Shown piece after piece: positions 1-8,095 of a stretch of 64,000 nt of DNA. The DNA comes from Perlabentimonas gracilis. Its GTDB lineage: Bacteria; Bacteroidota; Bacteroidia; Bacteroidales; Tenuifilaceae. Location: positions 21,217 through 85,216 of the forward strand of contig NZ_JAANIG010000018.1 in assembly GCF_011174675.1 (NCBI RefSeq), written 5' to 3'. The number at the start of each line of letters is the position of its first letter. The stretch's first letter is position 1. A model generated the notes under the pieces. That model did not search any database, was not told the DNA's origin, and saw only the letters and a program-made list of their open reading frames with translations. The translations under genes were made by a program, and so were the position numbers.

Positions 1-562
1 CTATCTGATTAATGATTGTTCCCTCTTCACTATCGCCCATGGTGGCAAGCACTATCATCACTATGATTACAACAATATCTTGTACAATAAGGAAACCAAC
101 GGCAATCTGGCCATGTAGCGAATCAATCTCCTTCTTGTCGGAAAGTAACTTTACAATGATAATGGTGCTTGAGAAGGTAAGGGCAAGCGCAATGTAAAAG
201 TTGTGAAGACTAGAAAACCCAAGCGATATGCCAATAAAGTAACCAATCAATGAGGTAAATAGCACTTGGCCGAGGCCAGTCATAAGGGCAATACGTCCAA
301 CAGATTTAATGATTCGCAGGTCGAGCTTAAGCCCAACAATAAAGAGCAGTATGGCAATGCCAATATGGGCAAGCAGCTCGATGTTCTCCTTTGATTTTAC
401 AATATCGAGCAGCGAAGGGCCTACGATAATTCCCAGCGCTATAAAAACAACAATCAACGGCTGTTTCAGAAACTGCCCAACAGCACCCAGTATGGCAGCA
501 AAAAGAAGAATAAAGGTGAACTCATAAAAAGGATTCTCCGCTAGGGTCGAAAGCCATTCCAT
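1..562 (-). CDS. Kef-type cation:proton antiporter, N-terminal part (cut by window edge)
   Basis: Reading the minus strand from an ATG at 562 gives an open frame of 187 codons that runs off the left edge. It begins MEWLSTLAENPFYEFTF and alternates long hydrophobic helices with short loops. Segments such as LLFAAILGAVGQFLKQPLIV, GIIVGPSLL, LLFIVGLKLDL and LALTFSSTIIIVKLL are typical of the CPA2 (KefB/KefC) sodium or potassium/proton exchanger membrane domain. This family exchanges monovalent cations for protons across the inner membrane. At least five membrane segments are visible. The C-terminal half, and any TrkA-N domain, lie outside the window, so the substrate cannot be judged. It is divergent from gltX. 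Confidence 0.8.
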   Translation of the reverse strand, partial: MEWLSTLAENPFYEFTFILLFAAILGAVGQFLKQPLIVVFIALGIIVGPSLLDIVKSKENIELLAHIGIAILLFIVGLKLDLRIIKSVGRIALMTGLGQVLFTSLIGYFIGISLGFSSLHNFYIALALTFSSTIIIVKLLSDKKEIDSLHGQIAVGFLIVQDIVVIIVMIVLATMGDSEEGTIINQI

Positions 563-608
563 ATATAAAAATTTAGATGCATAAGTTATGTGAAATTATG
601 TAACTCCC

Positions 609-616
609 CAAATTTA
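609..616 (-). promoter_or_regulatory. Possible -7 element for the antiporter gene
   Basis: On the minus strand these bases read TAAATTTG, matching the Bacteroidota -7 consensus TAnnTTTG. They lie about 45 bases upstream of the antiporter ATG. No TTG is found at the expected distance for the -33 element, so the call is weak. Confidence 0.3.
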
Positions 617-637
617 TAACAAATGGCGTACATTTAG

Positions 638-645
638 TATCTTTG
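638..645 (+). promoter_or_regulatory. Promoter -7 element of gltX
   Basis: TATCTTTG matches TAnnTTTG and lies 23 bases before the gltX ATG, which implies a short leader of about 15 bases. The -33 region is not clear. Confidence 0.55.
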
Positions 646-668
646 CAACAAAACTAAAGTACAAAATT

Positions 669-2195
669 ATGTCGCAACAAAACGTAAGGGTACGGTTTGC
701 CCCAAGTCCCACTGGACCACTACATATTGGCGGTGTGCGCACCGCGCTTTTCAACTACTTTTATGCTCGCCAGCACGGCGGAACCTTTATTCTGCGTATA
801 GAAGATACCGACTCGCAGCGATTTGTGCAGGGTGCCGAGGAGTATATCAACGAATCGTTGAAGTGGTGCGGAATTCATATAGATGAGGGCGTTGCCGAGG
901 GTGGCGAATTTGGACCCTACCGCCAGAGCGAGCGTAAGGCAATTTACAAGCAGTATGCCGATCAGCTGGTTGAGTCGGGCAATGCATACTACGCCTTCGA
1001 TACTGCCGAGGAACTGGATGCTATGCGCAAGGAGGCCGAGGCCAAGGGCGAAGCCTTTACCTACGGTTACAAAATCAGAAACAATATGCAAACCTCGCTG
1101 GCTCTTTCTGCCGATGAGGTTCAGAAACGCATTGATGCAGGCGAGCAGTGGGTTATCCGATTTAAAATGCCCGAGAACGAGGACGTGGTGATGAACGATA
1201 TAATCCGTGGCGAGGTAACCGTAAATACATCTACCCTTGACGATAAGGTGCTGTTTAAAAGTGCCGATATGCTACCCACGTACCATCTGGCCAACGTTAC
1301 CGACGACTACCTGATGCAAATTTCGCACGTTATTCGTGGCGAGGAGTGGCTACCATCGTTGCCGCTTCACGTTTTGCTTTACCGTGCTTTGGGGTGGACC
1401 GATAAAATGCCGCAATTTGCTCACCTTCCGTTGCTGCTAAAGCCCAGTGGAAATGGTAAGCTAAGCAAGCGCGATGGCGATAAGATGGGATTCCCCGTTT
1501 TTCCGCTTGAGTGGAAATCGGCACAGGGCGAAATTTCCCGTGGTTACCGCGAGGATGGATATCTGCCCGATGCCTTTGTAAACTTGCTGGCACTGCTGGG
1601 GTGGAACTCAGGGACCGATCAGGAAATCTTCTCTATGGATGAGCTTGTTGAAAAGTTCTCGCTTGAGCGAGTAAACAAGTCGGGTGCGCGATTCGACCCT
1701 GAGAAGGCCAAGTGGTTCAATCATCAATATCTTATAAAAAGAGATGATAAAGATTTGGCCCGGGAATTTGCCAAAATAGTTGAGGCAAATGGAGCAAGTG
1801 CCGATATTGATAAGGTGGAAAAGATTGTTGGGCTGGTGAAGGAGCGCGTAAGCTTTACCCACGAGCTTTGGGAGCAGGCATCGTTCTTTTTTGTGGCACC
1901 AAGTGAGTACGACGAAGCACCTGTGAAAAAATTCTGGAAAGAGGACACAGCTTCCATTATGCGTGAGCTGATAGAGGTGATACAGAGTGTTGAAACCTTT
2001 GAAACTGCCAATATAGAGCCAGCAATAAAAAACTTTATCAACGAGAAAGGATATGGAATGGGCAAGGTGATGAATGCGCTTAGGCTAAGCCTAGTGGGCG
2101 AGTCGAAAGGCCCTGGTGTTGCCGATATTTGCGAGCTGCTTGGGCGCGACGAAACGGTTAGCAGAATAAATAGTGCGGTAAAAGTTTTGGGGTAG
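669..2195 (+). CDS. gltX: Glutamyl-tRNA synthetase
   Basis: This 508-residue class I aminoacyl-tRNA synthetase charges tRNA-Glu with glutamate in the cytoplasm. The start is the ATG reading [18 protein letters not shown]. The HIGH signature appears as [14 protein letters not shown] around residues 14-27. The KMSKS signature appears as KLSKRDGD near residues 263-270. The length is normal for bacterial GluRS. A separate glnS gene sits at 61435-63135, so this organism charges tRNA-Gln directly, and this enzyme is probably discriminating. It has its own promoter and is divergent from the antiporter. The downstream HEPN gene has a separate promoter and a different base composition. Confidence 0.97.
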   Translation: MSQQNVRVRFAPSPTGPLHIGGVRTALFNYFYARQHGGTFILRIEDTDSQRFVQGAEEYINESLKWCGIHIDEGVAEGGEFGPYRQSERKAIYKQYADQLVESGNAYYAFDTAEELDAMRKEAEAKGEAFTYGYKIRNNMQTSLALSADEVQKRIDAGEQWVIRFKMPENEDVVMNDIIRGEVTVNTSTLDDKVLFKSADMLPTYHLANVTDDYLMQISHVIRGEEWLPSLPLHVLLYRALGWTDKMPQFAHLPLLLKPSGNGKLSKRDGDKMGFPVFPLEWKSAQGEISRGYREDGYLPDAFVNLLALLGWNSGTDQEIFSMDELVEKFSLERVNKSGARFDPEKAKWFNHQYLIKRDDKDLAREFAKIVEANGASADIDKVEKIVGLVKERVSFTHELWEQASFFFVAPSEYDEAPVKKFWKEDTASIMRELIEVIQSVETFETANIEPAIKNFINEKGYGMGKVMNALRLSLVGESKGPGVADICELLGRDETVSRINSAVKVLG

Positions 2196-2247
2196 GCTGC
2201 TTAACTACACAGCTTACCTGATGTGCTAAAGTTAAAGCAATTGTTTG

Positions 2248-2255
2248 TATCTTTG
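2248..2255 (+). promoter_or_regulatory. Probable -7 element of the HEPN/MNT pair
   Basis: TATCTTTG fits TAnnTTTG exactly. It lies inside the first codons of the longest possible HEPN frame (from 2223). A transcript starting about 7 bases downstream would lack that ATG, so this site argues for translation from the ATG at 2277. Confidence 0.5.
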
Positions 2256-2276
2256 GATTCTAAGTCCAACTTGCTA

Positions 2277-2663
2277 ATGGATGAAAAGGTAAAGTATTGG
2301 TTAGACTTGCCGGATTACGATTTGGAAACTGCTGTAGCAATGCTCAAAAGCCGCAGATTCCTTTACGTTGGCTTTATGTGTCATCAAACAATTGAGAAAA
2401 TTTTCAAGGCTTTTTATACTTCTAGCTTATCGGAAGTTGCTCCTTATTCTCACAGCTTGTCTTATTTGGCAAAAAAGGGAGGTTTTTACAACCTATTCTC
2501 CGAAGATCAAAAAGATTTTATTGATCAAATTGAACCTTTAAACATTGAAACTCCTTATCCTTCACATAAAGAAAGGCTTCTGAAAAGCTTGAATGAGCAA
2601 AAATGTATTGAACTAATTAACCAAACAAAAGCGTTACAGCAGTGGATAAAAGAAAGGCTATAG
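2277..2663 (+). CDS. HEPN domain protein (partner of MNT nucleotidyltransferase)
   Basis: This 128-residue all-helical protein begins MDEKVKYWLDLPDYDLETA. I chose the ATG at 2277 over the in-frame ATG at 2223 because a good TAnnTTTG promoter lies between them and because HEPN proteins usually begin at this point. The central block CHQTIEKIFKAFY followed by PYSHSLSYL matches the PF05168 HEPN pattern. The gene overlaps the nucleotidyltransferase gene by 22 bases, so the two are co-translated. HEPN/MNT pairs are known as toxin-antitoxin modules in which HEPN is an RNase and MNT adenylylates it. I do not see the clear R-x4-6-H catalytic motif of HepT toxins, so toxicity is uncertain. The pair is AT-rich compared with gltX, which suggests transfer. 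Confidence 0.8.
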   Translation: MDEKVKYWLDLPDYDLETAVAMLKSRRFLYVGFMCHQTIEKIFKAFYTSSLSEVAPYSHSLSYLAKKGGFYNLFSEDQKDFIDQIEPLNIETPYPSHKERLLKSLNEQKCIELINQTKALQQWIKERL

Positions 2664-2944
2664 AAATTGCAAAAAAATACAGTGATTTGCTAAAAGAGCA
2701 CTTCCTTGTTGAAACTGTTTATCTTTTTGGTTCATATGCAAAAAACACGAACCACGAGGATAGTGATATAGATGTGGCCATTATTGTTGATAAAATTGAA
2801 GGCGATTTTTTTTCCACACAACCTTTGCTTTGGAAATTAAGGAGACAGATAGACGACAGAATTGAACCCATTTTATTTTCAAAAGATAGCGATTCAAGTG
2901 GATTCCTATCTGAAATTAAAAGAACAGGAATTCAAATCTGCTAA
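2642..2944 (+). CDS. Minimal nucleotidyltransferase (MNT, MntA-like)
   Basis: This 100-residue protein starts at a GTG that overlaps the end of the HEPN gene. The active-site motif GSYAK followed by SDIDVA gives the GSx10DxD arrangement of minimal nucleotidyltransferases. The two aspartates of DID bind metal. In MntA/HepT modules this enzyme adds AMP to the HEPN partner and neutralises it. The size is normal for the family. The gene order is HEPN first, then MNT. A bidirectional terminator follows 30 bases downstream. The alternative is a pair with a non-toxin nucleotidyl-transfer role, because PF05168-type HEPN partners are less well studied than HepT. Confidence 0.85.
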   Translation: MDKRKAIEIAKKYSDLLKEHFLVETVYLFGSYAKNTNHEDSDIDVAIIVDKIEGDFFSTQPLLWKLRRQIDDRIEPILFSKDSDSSGFLSEIKRTGIQIC

Positions 2945-2974
2945 ATAGTTTTAATTGCTAGAATATTGAAAAGA

Positions 2975-3014
2975 CACAAAAAAGGGCTACCGTAATTGGT
3001 AGCCCTTTTTTGTG
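2975..3014. terminator. Bidirectional intrinsic terminator
   Basis: A perfect stem, AAAGGGCTACC with GGTAGCCCTTT around a 6-base loop, is flanked by A-run and T-run tracts on both sides. It can therefore end both the HEPN/MNT transcript and the convergent peptidase transcript. Confidence 0.85.
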
Positions 3015-3030
3015 CATTATGCAGATTTGT

Positions 3031-5847
3031 TTACTCTACCAATTCGTATCCCATTTCCCCTTTTTCGGTTTGGGGAATTCCGTACTTCAGCCATTTGGGT
3101 GCAGGTGCATCCTTTAGGTAATGGTCAAAAAACTGCTGCATACGTATGGTCCAGTCAATTCGATTGGCGCGGCGTACCAAGTTGTGCGCCTCGTCGTTGT
3201 AGTTTATCATCCAAACGGGCTTTTCGAGCCTGCGCAGGGCAAGGAATAGCTCAATGCCTTGGTACCATGGCACTGCCTCATCGGCATCATCATGGCGAAT
3301 AAGCAGCGGGGTGTTTACCCTTGGCGCATAGAACAGGGGCGAGTTCTCTATGTAGTGCATTGGCCGATCCCACAGCGTAGCTCCAATTCGGCTCTGGGTG
3401 CGCTCGTACTGGAACATACGCGCCAAGCCGCTCCCCCAGCGAATTCCACCGTAGGCGCTGGTCATATTGCTAACCGGCGCACCCGCCGAGGCGGCTTTAA
3501 ACAGGTCGGTTTGGGTAACTAGGTAGGCAATTTGGTAGCCACCCCAGCTCTGACCCTGAACGCCAATCCTATTAATATCAACAAAACCTCTGTTAACCAT
3601 TGCCATGGTGCCGCTAATAATGGCATCGTAGGCACTTCTTCCCGGAAGCCCCTCGAGGTATGCAATATCGGGCATAAATACGATGTACCCATTGCTAACG
3701 TAGAATGTGGGGCAGATAACCGAGCGCCCGGGCGCTGGCTTGTGGTGTGTGTGCAGGTTATCGGCATGGCGCTCGTAAAAGTAAACCATCATGGGGTACT
3801 CTTTGGTGGGGTCGAAATTTTCGGGAAGGTAAAGCAACCCTTCCACCTCATTGCGGTTAAAGTCGTACCACTTGGTAAGCTCCACGGATCCCCATAAGTA
3901 TTGACTTTGCTGCGGATTGGTGCTAGACAGCTTGGTGCTGTTGGTAAAGTTAGCGGTGCTAACCCAAAGATCGGGGTACTCATAATACGACTGGCGTGTC
4001 CACAGCAGTGTGGATAGATCCTCGCTGTTGGCCCTTACCGAATATCGGTATGGCTCCTTCAGCATCACCCTTGGGGTGGTTGACCGTCCAGGAACCACCA
4101 TCGCAAAACCCGATTGCTTGGTCATCTCATCGAAAAGTGATACCATCATCGATTCGCCCGAAGGGATTCCTTCGTTTTCAGTGCTTAACCTTTGGTATCG
4201 ATACCTTATTTTATTGGCCTCTCCGTGGCCATTGGTAAGGCAAATGGGGCTTCTTCGACCACCAACATCCACCTGCCAAATATCGTAACGGTCATATATC
4301 AATAGTGTTCTTCCATCAGTAAGCCAATCTGCCATTCCGTATGGTCGGGGCTCACTTGGCCTATCATCTGCCTCGTTGTAAAAATTAGTGTTAATGCCGT
4401 TTGTAAGGGGAAACGATTTCATATTTCGCGTATTCATCCCATACCAAGTACTGTCCGATGGTTGGTAAAAAGCCAAATACTTATCATTGGGCGATATGGT
4501 TGGAAAGCTAGAGTTATTCTTTGCAATTAGCCTTCGCTCACCCGAATCAATATCTACTAAATAGTAATCGCTTCCCGTGGGGTAATCCCAGGTCATACTC
4601 CACATATAGGGCGTTCTATCTACGCCAATGGCGTATTTGGCATTGCCCCTGGGGTCGGTTCTAACCATCTCCATACGCCTATCGGCAAGCTGCGTGTAGG
4701 TTTCCTTTTTGATATCATACACCCCGAGAAATGACTTTCGCTGCTCCCTTCTTAGGTTTACCTTTTGCTGTGTCTGCAACAGGGTATCAGTCCAGCTCCA
4801 AAGGTCAAATATTACCTTTTCGTCGCTAGTAAGCGTATCCTTGGGCTGTTCCATCGGTTTGGGAAAGGTTGATAGAAACAGCCGGTTTCCACTGTCGCTA
4901 AAGCGAAGCTTACCATACTGGCTAACCACCCAGCCACTTGGTACTCCTGCCGATGAGGCGTCGAGTATTTTGGTAGCTTGCTCCTGCTCCTCTTTCCATA
5001 GGTACAAATCGAAAATCTTTACCTTTCCAGAATCGGCGCTAAAATGGAAGGTCAACATTTTACCATCCTTGCTAAAGGTAAGGTTCATCAATTCACCTTT
5101 CTCCTGAAAGATTTGTTTGCCCTGTCCTAAGTTGGCATCAAAAAGCGTTAAAACATTTTGCTCTAGGGAGTCGGCACTGGTATGCGATATGGCGACATAG
5201 TTCCCTTGCTCGGCAAAAACGTAATCCTCTACGTACAAAAACTCTTGGGTAGATTTATCATTTGTATTTAGAAGGGTTAGTAGGGTTTCCTTCTTTTTCG
5301 ATTTCTTCTTCGGCTTGCGCGCAGGCTTGTCTTCAATCTTTGTGGAATCAGCTGCTTCTTCGGCTTTGGGCTCTTGTGCTTTATACTCGGTTAAAATACC
5401 AACCCATTGTCCATCCTTCTCTCCAAATCCAAAGTTCTTAACCTTGCTATAGCCAAACCACTCGTCGGAATGTGGGAAGTACACTCCACCCGAGTCCTTT
5501 GGCATTTGGTCGGGCTTCTTTTTGGCCAGCTTGGCCTTGCGAACCTCAGCCTTGGTGGGTTTAATGGTAAAAGCGACAAAATTGCCATTGGGGGCGAGTT
5601 GGGCACGGGTTCCGCGCTCAAACATCTTCTCAAAATCTCTATTCCGATTAGTAATATGCAGCACTCCATCGCCATCCTGCGGATTTATCTCAAAAGAAAT
5701 TAAACCGTTACGTAGCGAGATGTTTGGTCTTTCCATATCTTTCCACGAGTCGTACACATCGTGGGTTAGGGGAATTTTTTGCCCATGGGCAAATGTTGAA
5801 GCAAGCAGCAATGCTGCAGAAAACAAAGTGAAAATGGTTCTATTCAT
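3031..5847 (-). CDS. Secreted S9 family (prolyl oligopeptidase-like) serine peptidase
   Basis: This protein of about 938 residues begins MNRTIFTLFSAALLLASTF with an N-terminal signal peptide ending near AHG-Q, so it is exported to the periplasm or beyond. Another in-frame ATG lies three codons upstream, at 5856. The long middle region carries repeated WD-like beta-propeller blades, such as TISPNDKYLAFYQ and DLWSWTDTLLQ. The C-terminal alpha/beta hydrolase has the nucleophile elbow GQSWGGYQ near residue 765, an Asp in HDDADEAVPW near 853 and a His in NDEAHNL near 890, giving a complete Ser-Asp-His triad. Such enzymes cleave peptides, often next to proline or as dipeptidyl peptidases. A lysine-rich insert (PARKPKKKSKKKE) near residue 180 is unusual. 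The gene is transcribed alone. Confidence 0.92.
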   Translation of the reverse strand: MNRTIFTLFSAALLLASTFAHGQKIPLTHDVYDSWKDMERPNISLRNGLISFEINPQDGDGVLHITNRNRDFEKMFERGTRAQLAPNGNFVAFTIKPTKAEVRKAKLAKKKPDQMPKDSGGVYFPHSDEWFGYSKVKNFGFGEKDGQWVGILTEYKAQEPKAEEAADSTKIEDKPARKPKKKSKKKETLLTLLNTNDKSTQEFLYVEDYVFAEQGNYVAISHTSADSLEQNVLTLFDANLGQGKQIFQEKGELMNLTFSKDGKMLTFHFSADSGKVKIFDLYLWKEEQEQATKILDASSAGVPSGWVVSQYGKLRFSDSGNRLFLSTFPKPMEQPKDTLTSDEKVIFDLWSWTDTLLQTQQKVNLRREQRKSFLGVYDIKKETYTQLADRRMEMVRTDPRGNAKYAIGVDRTPYMWSMTWDYPTGSDYYLVDIDSGERRLIAKNNSSFPTISPNDKYLAFYQPSDSTWYGMNTRNMKSFPLTNGINTNFYNEADDRPSEPRPYGMADWLTDGRTLLIYDRYDIWQVDVGGRRSPICLTNGHGEANKIRYRYQRLSTENEGIPSGESMMVSLFDEMTKQSGFAMVVPGRSTTPRVMLKEPYRYSVRANSEDLSTLLWTRQSYYEYPDLWVSTANFTNSTKLSSTNPQQSQYLWGSVELTKWYDFNRNEVEGLLYLPENFDPTKEYPMMVYFYERHADNLHTHHKPAPGRSVICPTFYVSNGYIVFMPDIAYLEGLPGRSAYDAIISGTMAMVNRGFVDINRIGVQGQSWGGYQIAYLVTQTDLFKAASAGAPVSNMTSAYGGIRWGSGLARMFQYERTQSRIGATLWDRPMHYIENSPLFYAPRVNTPLLIRHDDADEAVPWYQGIELFLALRRLEKPVWMINYNDEAHNLVRRANRIDWTIRMQQFFDHYLKDAPAPKWLKYGIPQTEKGEMGYELVE

Positions 5848-5962
5848 GCGAAACAAATTTTGGATTTCGATTGTTACTTATTATGACAGCATACCATTTG
5901 ATAAGTTTAATACCCTTAGAGAGGCATTATTCCCAAATAATCTATTTGTATTACAAATTATT

Positions 5963-5970
5963 TATATTTG
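5963..5970 (+). promoter_or_regulatory. Probable -7 element of the cys leader transcript
   Basis: TATATTTG matches TAnnTTTG and lies 20 bases before the leader ATG at 5990. It sits in a run of ATTTGTA/TACAAAT half-sites at 5944-5971 that could bind a regulator. No -33 TTG is present at the usual spacing, so confidence is moderate. Confidence 0.5.
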
Positions 5971-5989
5971 TACCCTAATAAACAGGCAG

Positions 5990-6082
5990 ATGATTCATTT
6001 ACAAAATTATATTAATACCGTTTGTTGTTGTTGGTTTGCAAACCAAACGCGAAGGGTATGCCCATACACAATGCATCTGTAA
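5990..6082 (+). CDS. Cysteine-rich leader peptide of the cysE-cysK operon
   Basis: This 30-codon ORF reads MIHLQNYINTV, then Cys-Cys-Cys-Trp, then FANQTRRVCPYTMHL and stop. The three adjacent TGT codons at 6023-6031 are followed by a fourth Cys codon at 6059. It lies between a promoter-like element and an intrinsic terminator, and the next gene is serine O-acetyltransferase, the first step of cysteine synthesis. This is the layout of a ribosome-mediated attenuator: scarce Cys-tRNA would stall the ribosome on the Cys run. CGTTTG at 6019-6024 can pair with CAAACG at 6044-6049 around the Cys codons. GAAGGG at 6051-6056 can pair with CCCTTC at 6112-6117, the 5' arm of the terminator, forming an antiterminator. 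The function is inferred from architecture only. Confidence 0.72.
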   Translation: MIHLQNYINTVCCCWFANQTRRVCPYTMHL

Positions 6083-6109
6083 TAGATTAATTTGACAGGT
6101 AAAATAGTG

Positions 6110-6138
6110 AGCCCTTCCATTCTGGAGGGGCTTTTTTT
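6110..6138 (+). terminator. Attenuator terminator upstream of cysE
   Basis: The stem AGCCCTTCC/GGAGGGGCT (one G-U pair) has a 5-base loop and is followed by a run of seven T. It ends 16 bases before the cysE ATG, so readthrough is needed to express cysE from the upstream promoter. The 5' arm is also complementary to GAAGGG in the leader ORF. No other gene lies upstream on this strand for it to terminate. Confidence 0.8.
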
Positions 6139-6154
6139 ATAATATCATCACGCC

Positions 6155-6925
6155 ATGAAGCACGAGAAATTTAAAACATTGCCATCGAAGTTAAGCACCA
6201 TTAGTTTTACAAATAATTTGGTTCACAATCTTTTCCAATTTATTGATGGCGGAAGGCCCAAAAGTATTAGCAGAAGGAAACTCGAAAAGCAGCTAAAGGC
6301 TTTGCTAAAAAAAACGCCCACGGTTGAGCGCTACGCCCAACAAGAATTAGCCAAAAAATTTATGCTTTCGTTGGATAGCATAAAAGAACAGCTTCTTACC
6401 GATGCTACCTTTATTGAGGGAAACGATCCTGCAACCACATGCGTTGAGGAGGTGGTAATGACCTACCCCGGATTTTTAGCCATTGCGGTTTACCGGTTAG
6501 CCAATAGGCTGAAAACATTGGGTGTACCTCTTATTCCAAGGATAATGACCGAGTACGCTCACTCCCAAACGGGAATTGATATTCATCCCGGGGCAAGTAT
6601 CGACAGCCCATTTTTTATCGACCATGGAACCGGTATAGTGATTGGCGAGTCGGCAGTAATTGGAAAAAGAGTAAAACTTTACCAAGGAGTAACCATTGGT
6701 GCACTTAGCGTAAGCAAGGAGTTGGCCAGAGTTAAGCGCCATCCCACAATTGAGGATGATGTGGTAATATACGCTGGTGCTACCATACTTGGTGGCAAAA
6801 CTACCATTGGTATGCGATCCGTAGTAGGTGGTAATGTTTGGCTTACCGAGAGTGTACCCCCTTTTTCCATTGTACAACACGACAATAAGGTGAGGATAAC
6901 AACCCGGGATTACTCGTTGAGTTGA
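6155..6925 (+). CDS. cysE: Serine O-acetyltransferase (EpsC/CysE type)
   Basis: This 256-residue protein transfers acetyl from acetyl-CoA to serine, making O-acetylserine for cysteine synthesis in the cytoplasm. An N-terminal helical region of about 135 residues precedes a left-handed beta-helix of hexapeptide repeats. The family signature is EYAHSQTGIDIHPGASI near residues 129-145, followed by DHGTGIVIGESAVIG and GVTIGALS. The active-site His is in this block. The C-terminal GGNVWLTESVPPFSIV is also typical. cysK follows in the same direction, separated by repetitive sequence. Upstream is a leader peptide and terminator, so cysteine-responsive attenuation is likely. The ATG follows the terminator closely and has no clear ribosome-binding site, as is usual in this phylum. 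Confidence 0.95.
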   Translation: MKHEKFKTLPSKLSTISFTNNLVHNLFQFIDGGRPKSISRRKLEKQLKALLKKTPTVERYAQQELAKKFMLSLDSIKEQLLTDATFIEGNDPATTCVEEVVMTYPGFLAIAVYRLANRLKTLGVPLIPRIMTEYAHSQTGIDIHPGASIDSPFFIDHGTGIVIGESAVIGKRVKLYQGVTIGALSVSKELARVKRHPTIEDDVVIYAGATILGGKTTIGMRSVVGGNVWLTESVPPFSIVQHDNKVRITTRDYSLS

Positions 6926-6931
6926 AAGATA

Positions 6932-6990
6932 GGAAGTCGGAAATTAGAAGACAGAAGTCGAAAGTCAGAAAGTCGAAAAGTCAAAAGTCA
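6932..6990 (+). repeat. Degenerate GAAAGTC tandem repeat
   Basis: Short units resembling GAAAGTC or GAAGTCG recur about seven times with small changes just after the cysE stop codon. The frame can be read through as a lysine/serine-rich peptide, but it shows no protein-like pattern. It looks like an intergenic repeat of low complexity. Confidence 0.6.
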
Positions 6991-7020
6991 ATAAACACAA
7001 TCATTCAACCAATCAATCAT

Positions 7021-7110
7021 CCCTGCCTGCCGCAAACGTCAGTCAGGCAGGCAATCAATCAACCTGCCCTCCGACATCAGTCAGGCAGCCTGCCTGCAGG
7101 CAAGCAGGGT
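7021..7110. repeat. Palindromic CCTGCCTGC repeat cluster
   Basis: Several copies of CCTGCCTGC and its complement GCAGGCAGG or CAGTCAGGCAGG form overlapping hairpins between cysE and cysK. Related words occur at 15953-16040 and 37250-37320, so this is a dispersed repeat family in the genome. It may affect mRNA stability between cysE and cysK. Confidence 0.75.
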
Positions 7111-7127
7111 CAACCAATCACTTAATC

Positions 7128-8039
7128 ATGAAAATAACAACATCAACACAGCTAATTGGTAACACACCGCACTTGCGGTTAGGTAAACTTTTCCCAAATC
7201 ACGAGGTGTGGATAAAATTGGAACGTGCCAACCCAGGTGGCAGCATAAAGGATAGAATTGCGCATGCCATGATTTCCGATGCCGAAGGCAAGGGACTGCT
7301 AAAACCGGGGGGTACAATTGTTGAGCCTACCTCGGGCAACACGGGCATTGGCCTTGCGCTGGTTGGAGCGGTAAAGGGCTATCGGGTTGTTTTGGTAATG
7401 CCAGAGTCGATGTCGGCTGAACGGCGAATGCTGCTGAAAGCATACGGAGCAGAGCTTGTTCTCACATCAAAAGAAAAGGGCATGAAGGGAGCAATAGCTA
7501 AGGCAAAGGAAATTGTAGCCAATACACCGTGTGCATTTATGCCTATGCAGTTCGAGAATTTGGCAAACCCAGAGGTGCATATGCGCACTACCGCAGTGGA
7601 GGTTATTAACGATTTTCCCGAGGGCATCGATTATTTAATCACCGGTATTGGAACTGGTGGGCATATTACGGGTGTGGGCAAAACGCTTAAGGAGGCATTT
7701 CCACAGGTTAAGGTGATAGGCGTTGAGCCATCTGCCTCAGCTGTAATAAGTGGTAATGCATCAGCACCGCACCCATTGCAGGGCATTGGCGCTGGGTTTA
7801 TCCCACCAATACTTGCTTTGGATATCCTAGATGAGATGGTGCAGGTACAGGGCGATGAGGCATATTCAATGGCTCGGCAATTGGCAAGAACAGAAGGGGT
7901 TTTGGCTGGCATTTCAACAGGTGCATCGCTGGCTGCCATTGCAAAAGTGCTAGCTGCTATTCCGTTTGGTAAAACCATTCTCACTTTTGCCTACGATACG
8001 GGTGAACGATACCTAAGCGTTGAGGGGCTCTGGGAATAG
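7128..8039 (+). CDS. cysK: Cysteine synthase (O-acetylserine sulfhydrylase)
   Basis: This 303-residue PLP enzyme of fold type II converts O-acetylserine and sulfide into cysteine and acetate. The PLP lysine lies in [14 protein letters not shown] (about residue 42). The substrate loop is [13 protein letters not shown] near residues 64-76. The phosphate-binding loop is [14 protein letters not shown] near 173-186. The C-terminal ISTGASLAA is also conserved. The length fits CysK/CysM. Both names are used for such proteins and the subgroup cannot be decided by eye. It lies downstream of cysE, its metabolic partner, and is presumably under the same attenuator. A large perfect inverted repeat ends the operon. 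Confidence 0.93.
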   Translation: MKITTSTQLIGNTPHLRLGKLFPNHEVWIKLERANPGGSIKDRIAHAMISDAEGKGLLKPGGTIVEPTSGNTGIGLALVGAVKGYRVVLVMPESMSAERRMLLKAYGAELVLTSKEKGMKGAIAKAKEIVANTPCAFMPMQFENLANPEVHMRTTAVEVINDFPEGIDYLITGIGTGGHITGVGKTLKEAFPQVKVIGVEPSASAVISGNASAPHPLQGIGAGFIPPILALDILDEMVQVQGDEAYSMARQLARTEGVLAGISTGASLAAIAKVLAAIPFGKTILTFAYDTGERYLSVEGLWE

Positions 8040-8047
8040 TTTTAAAT

Positions 8048-8092
8048 ACTCACGGGGTGATTACTTGCTATGTAGATAATCACCCCGTGAGT
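8048..8092. terminator. Long perfect inverted repeat between convergent genes
   Basis: A 16-base perfect stem (ACTCACGGGGTGATTA and its complement) surrounds a 13-base loop between cysK and the convergent DUF1847 gene. It has no T-run on either side, so it may act as a bidirectional terminator or an mRNA 3'-end stabiliser. Confidence 0.6.
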
Positions 8093-8095
8093 GGT

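Noticed and set aside
883..1191. Overlapping plus- and minus-strand frames inside gltX
   Set aside because: They lie fully inside the conserved gltX frame and show no family pattern of their own.
5977..6140. A free-standing small RNA upstream of cysE
   Set aside because: A promoter and terminator delimit a transcript of about 160 bases, so an RNA gene was considered. The Cys-rich ORF and the adjacent cysteine gene make an attenuator the better explanation. The two are not exclusive.
6922..7125. A 67-codon plus-strand frame between cysE and cysK
   Set aside because: It is made of degenerate GAAAGTC units and GC-rich palindromes. The lysine/serine-rich translation has no protein-like pattern.
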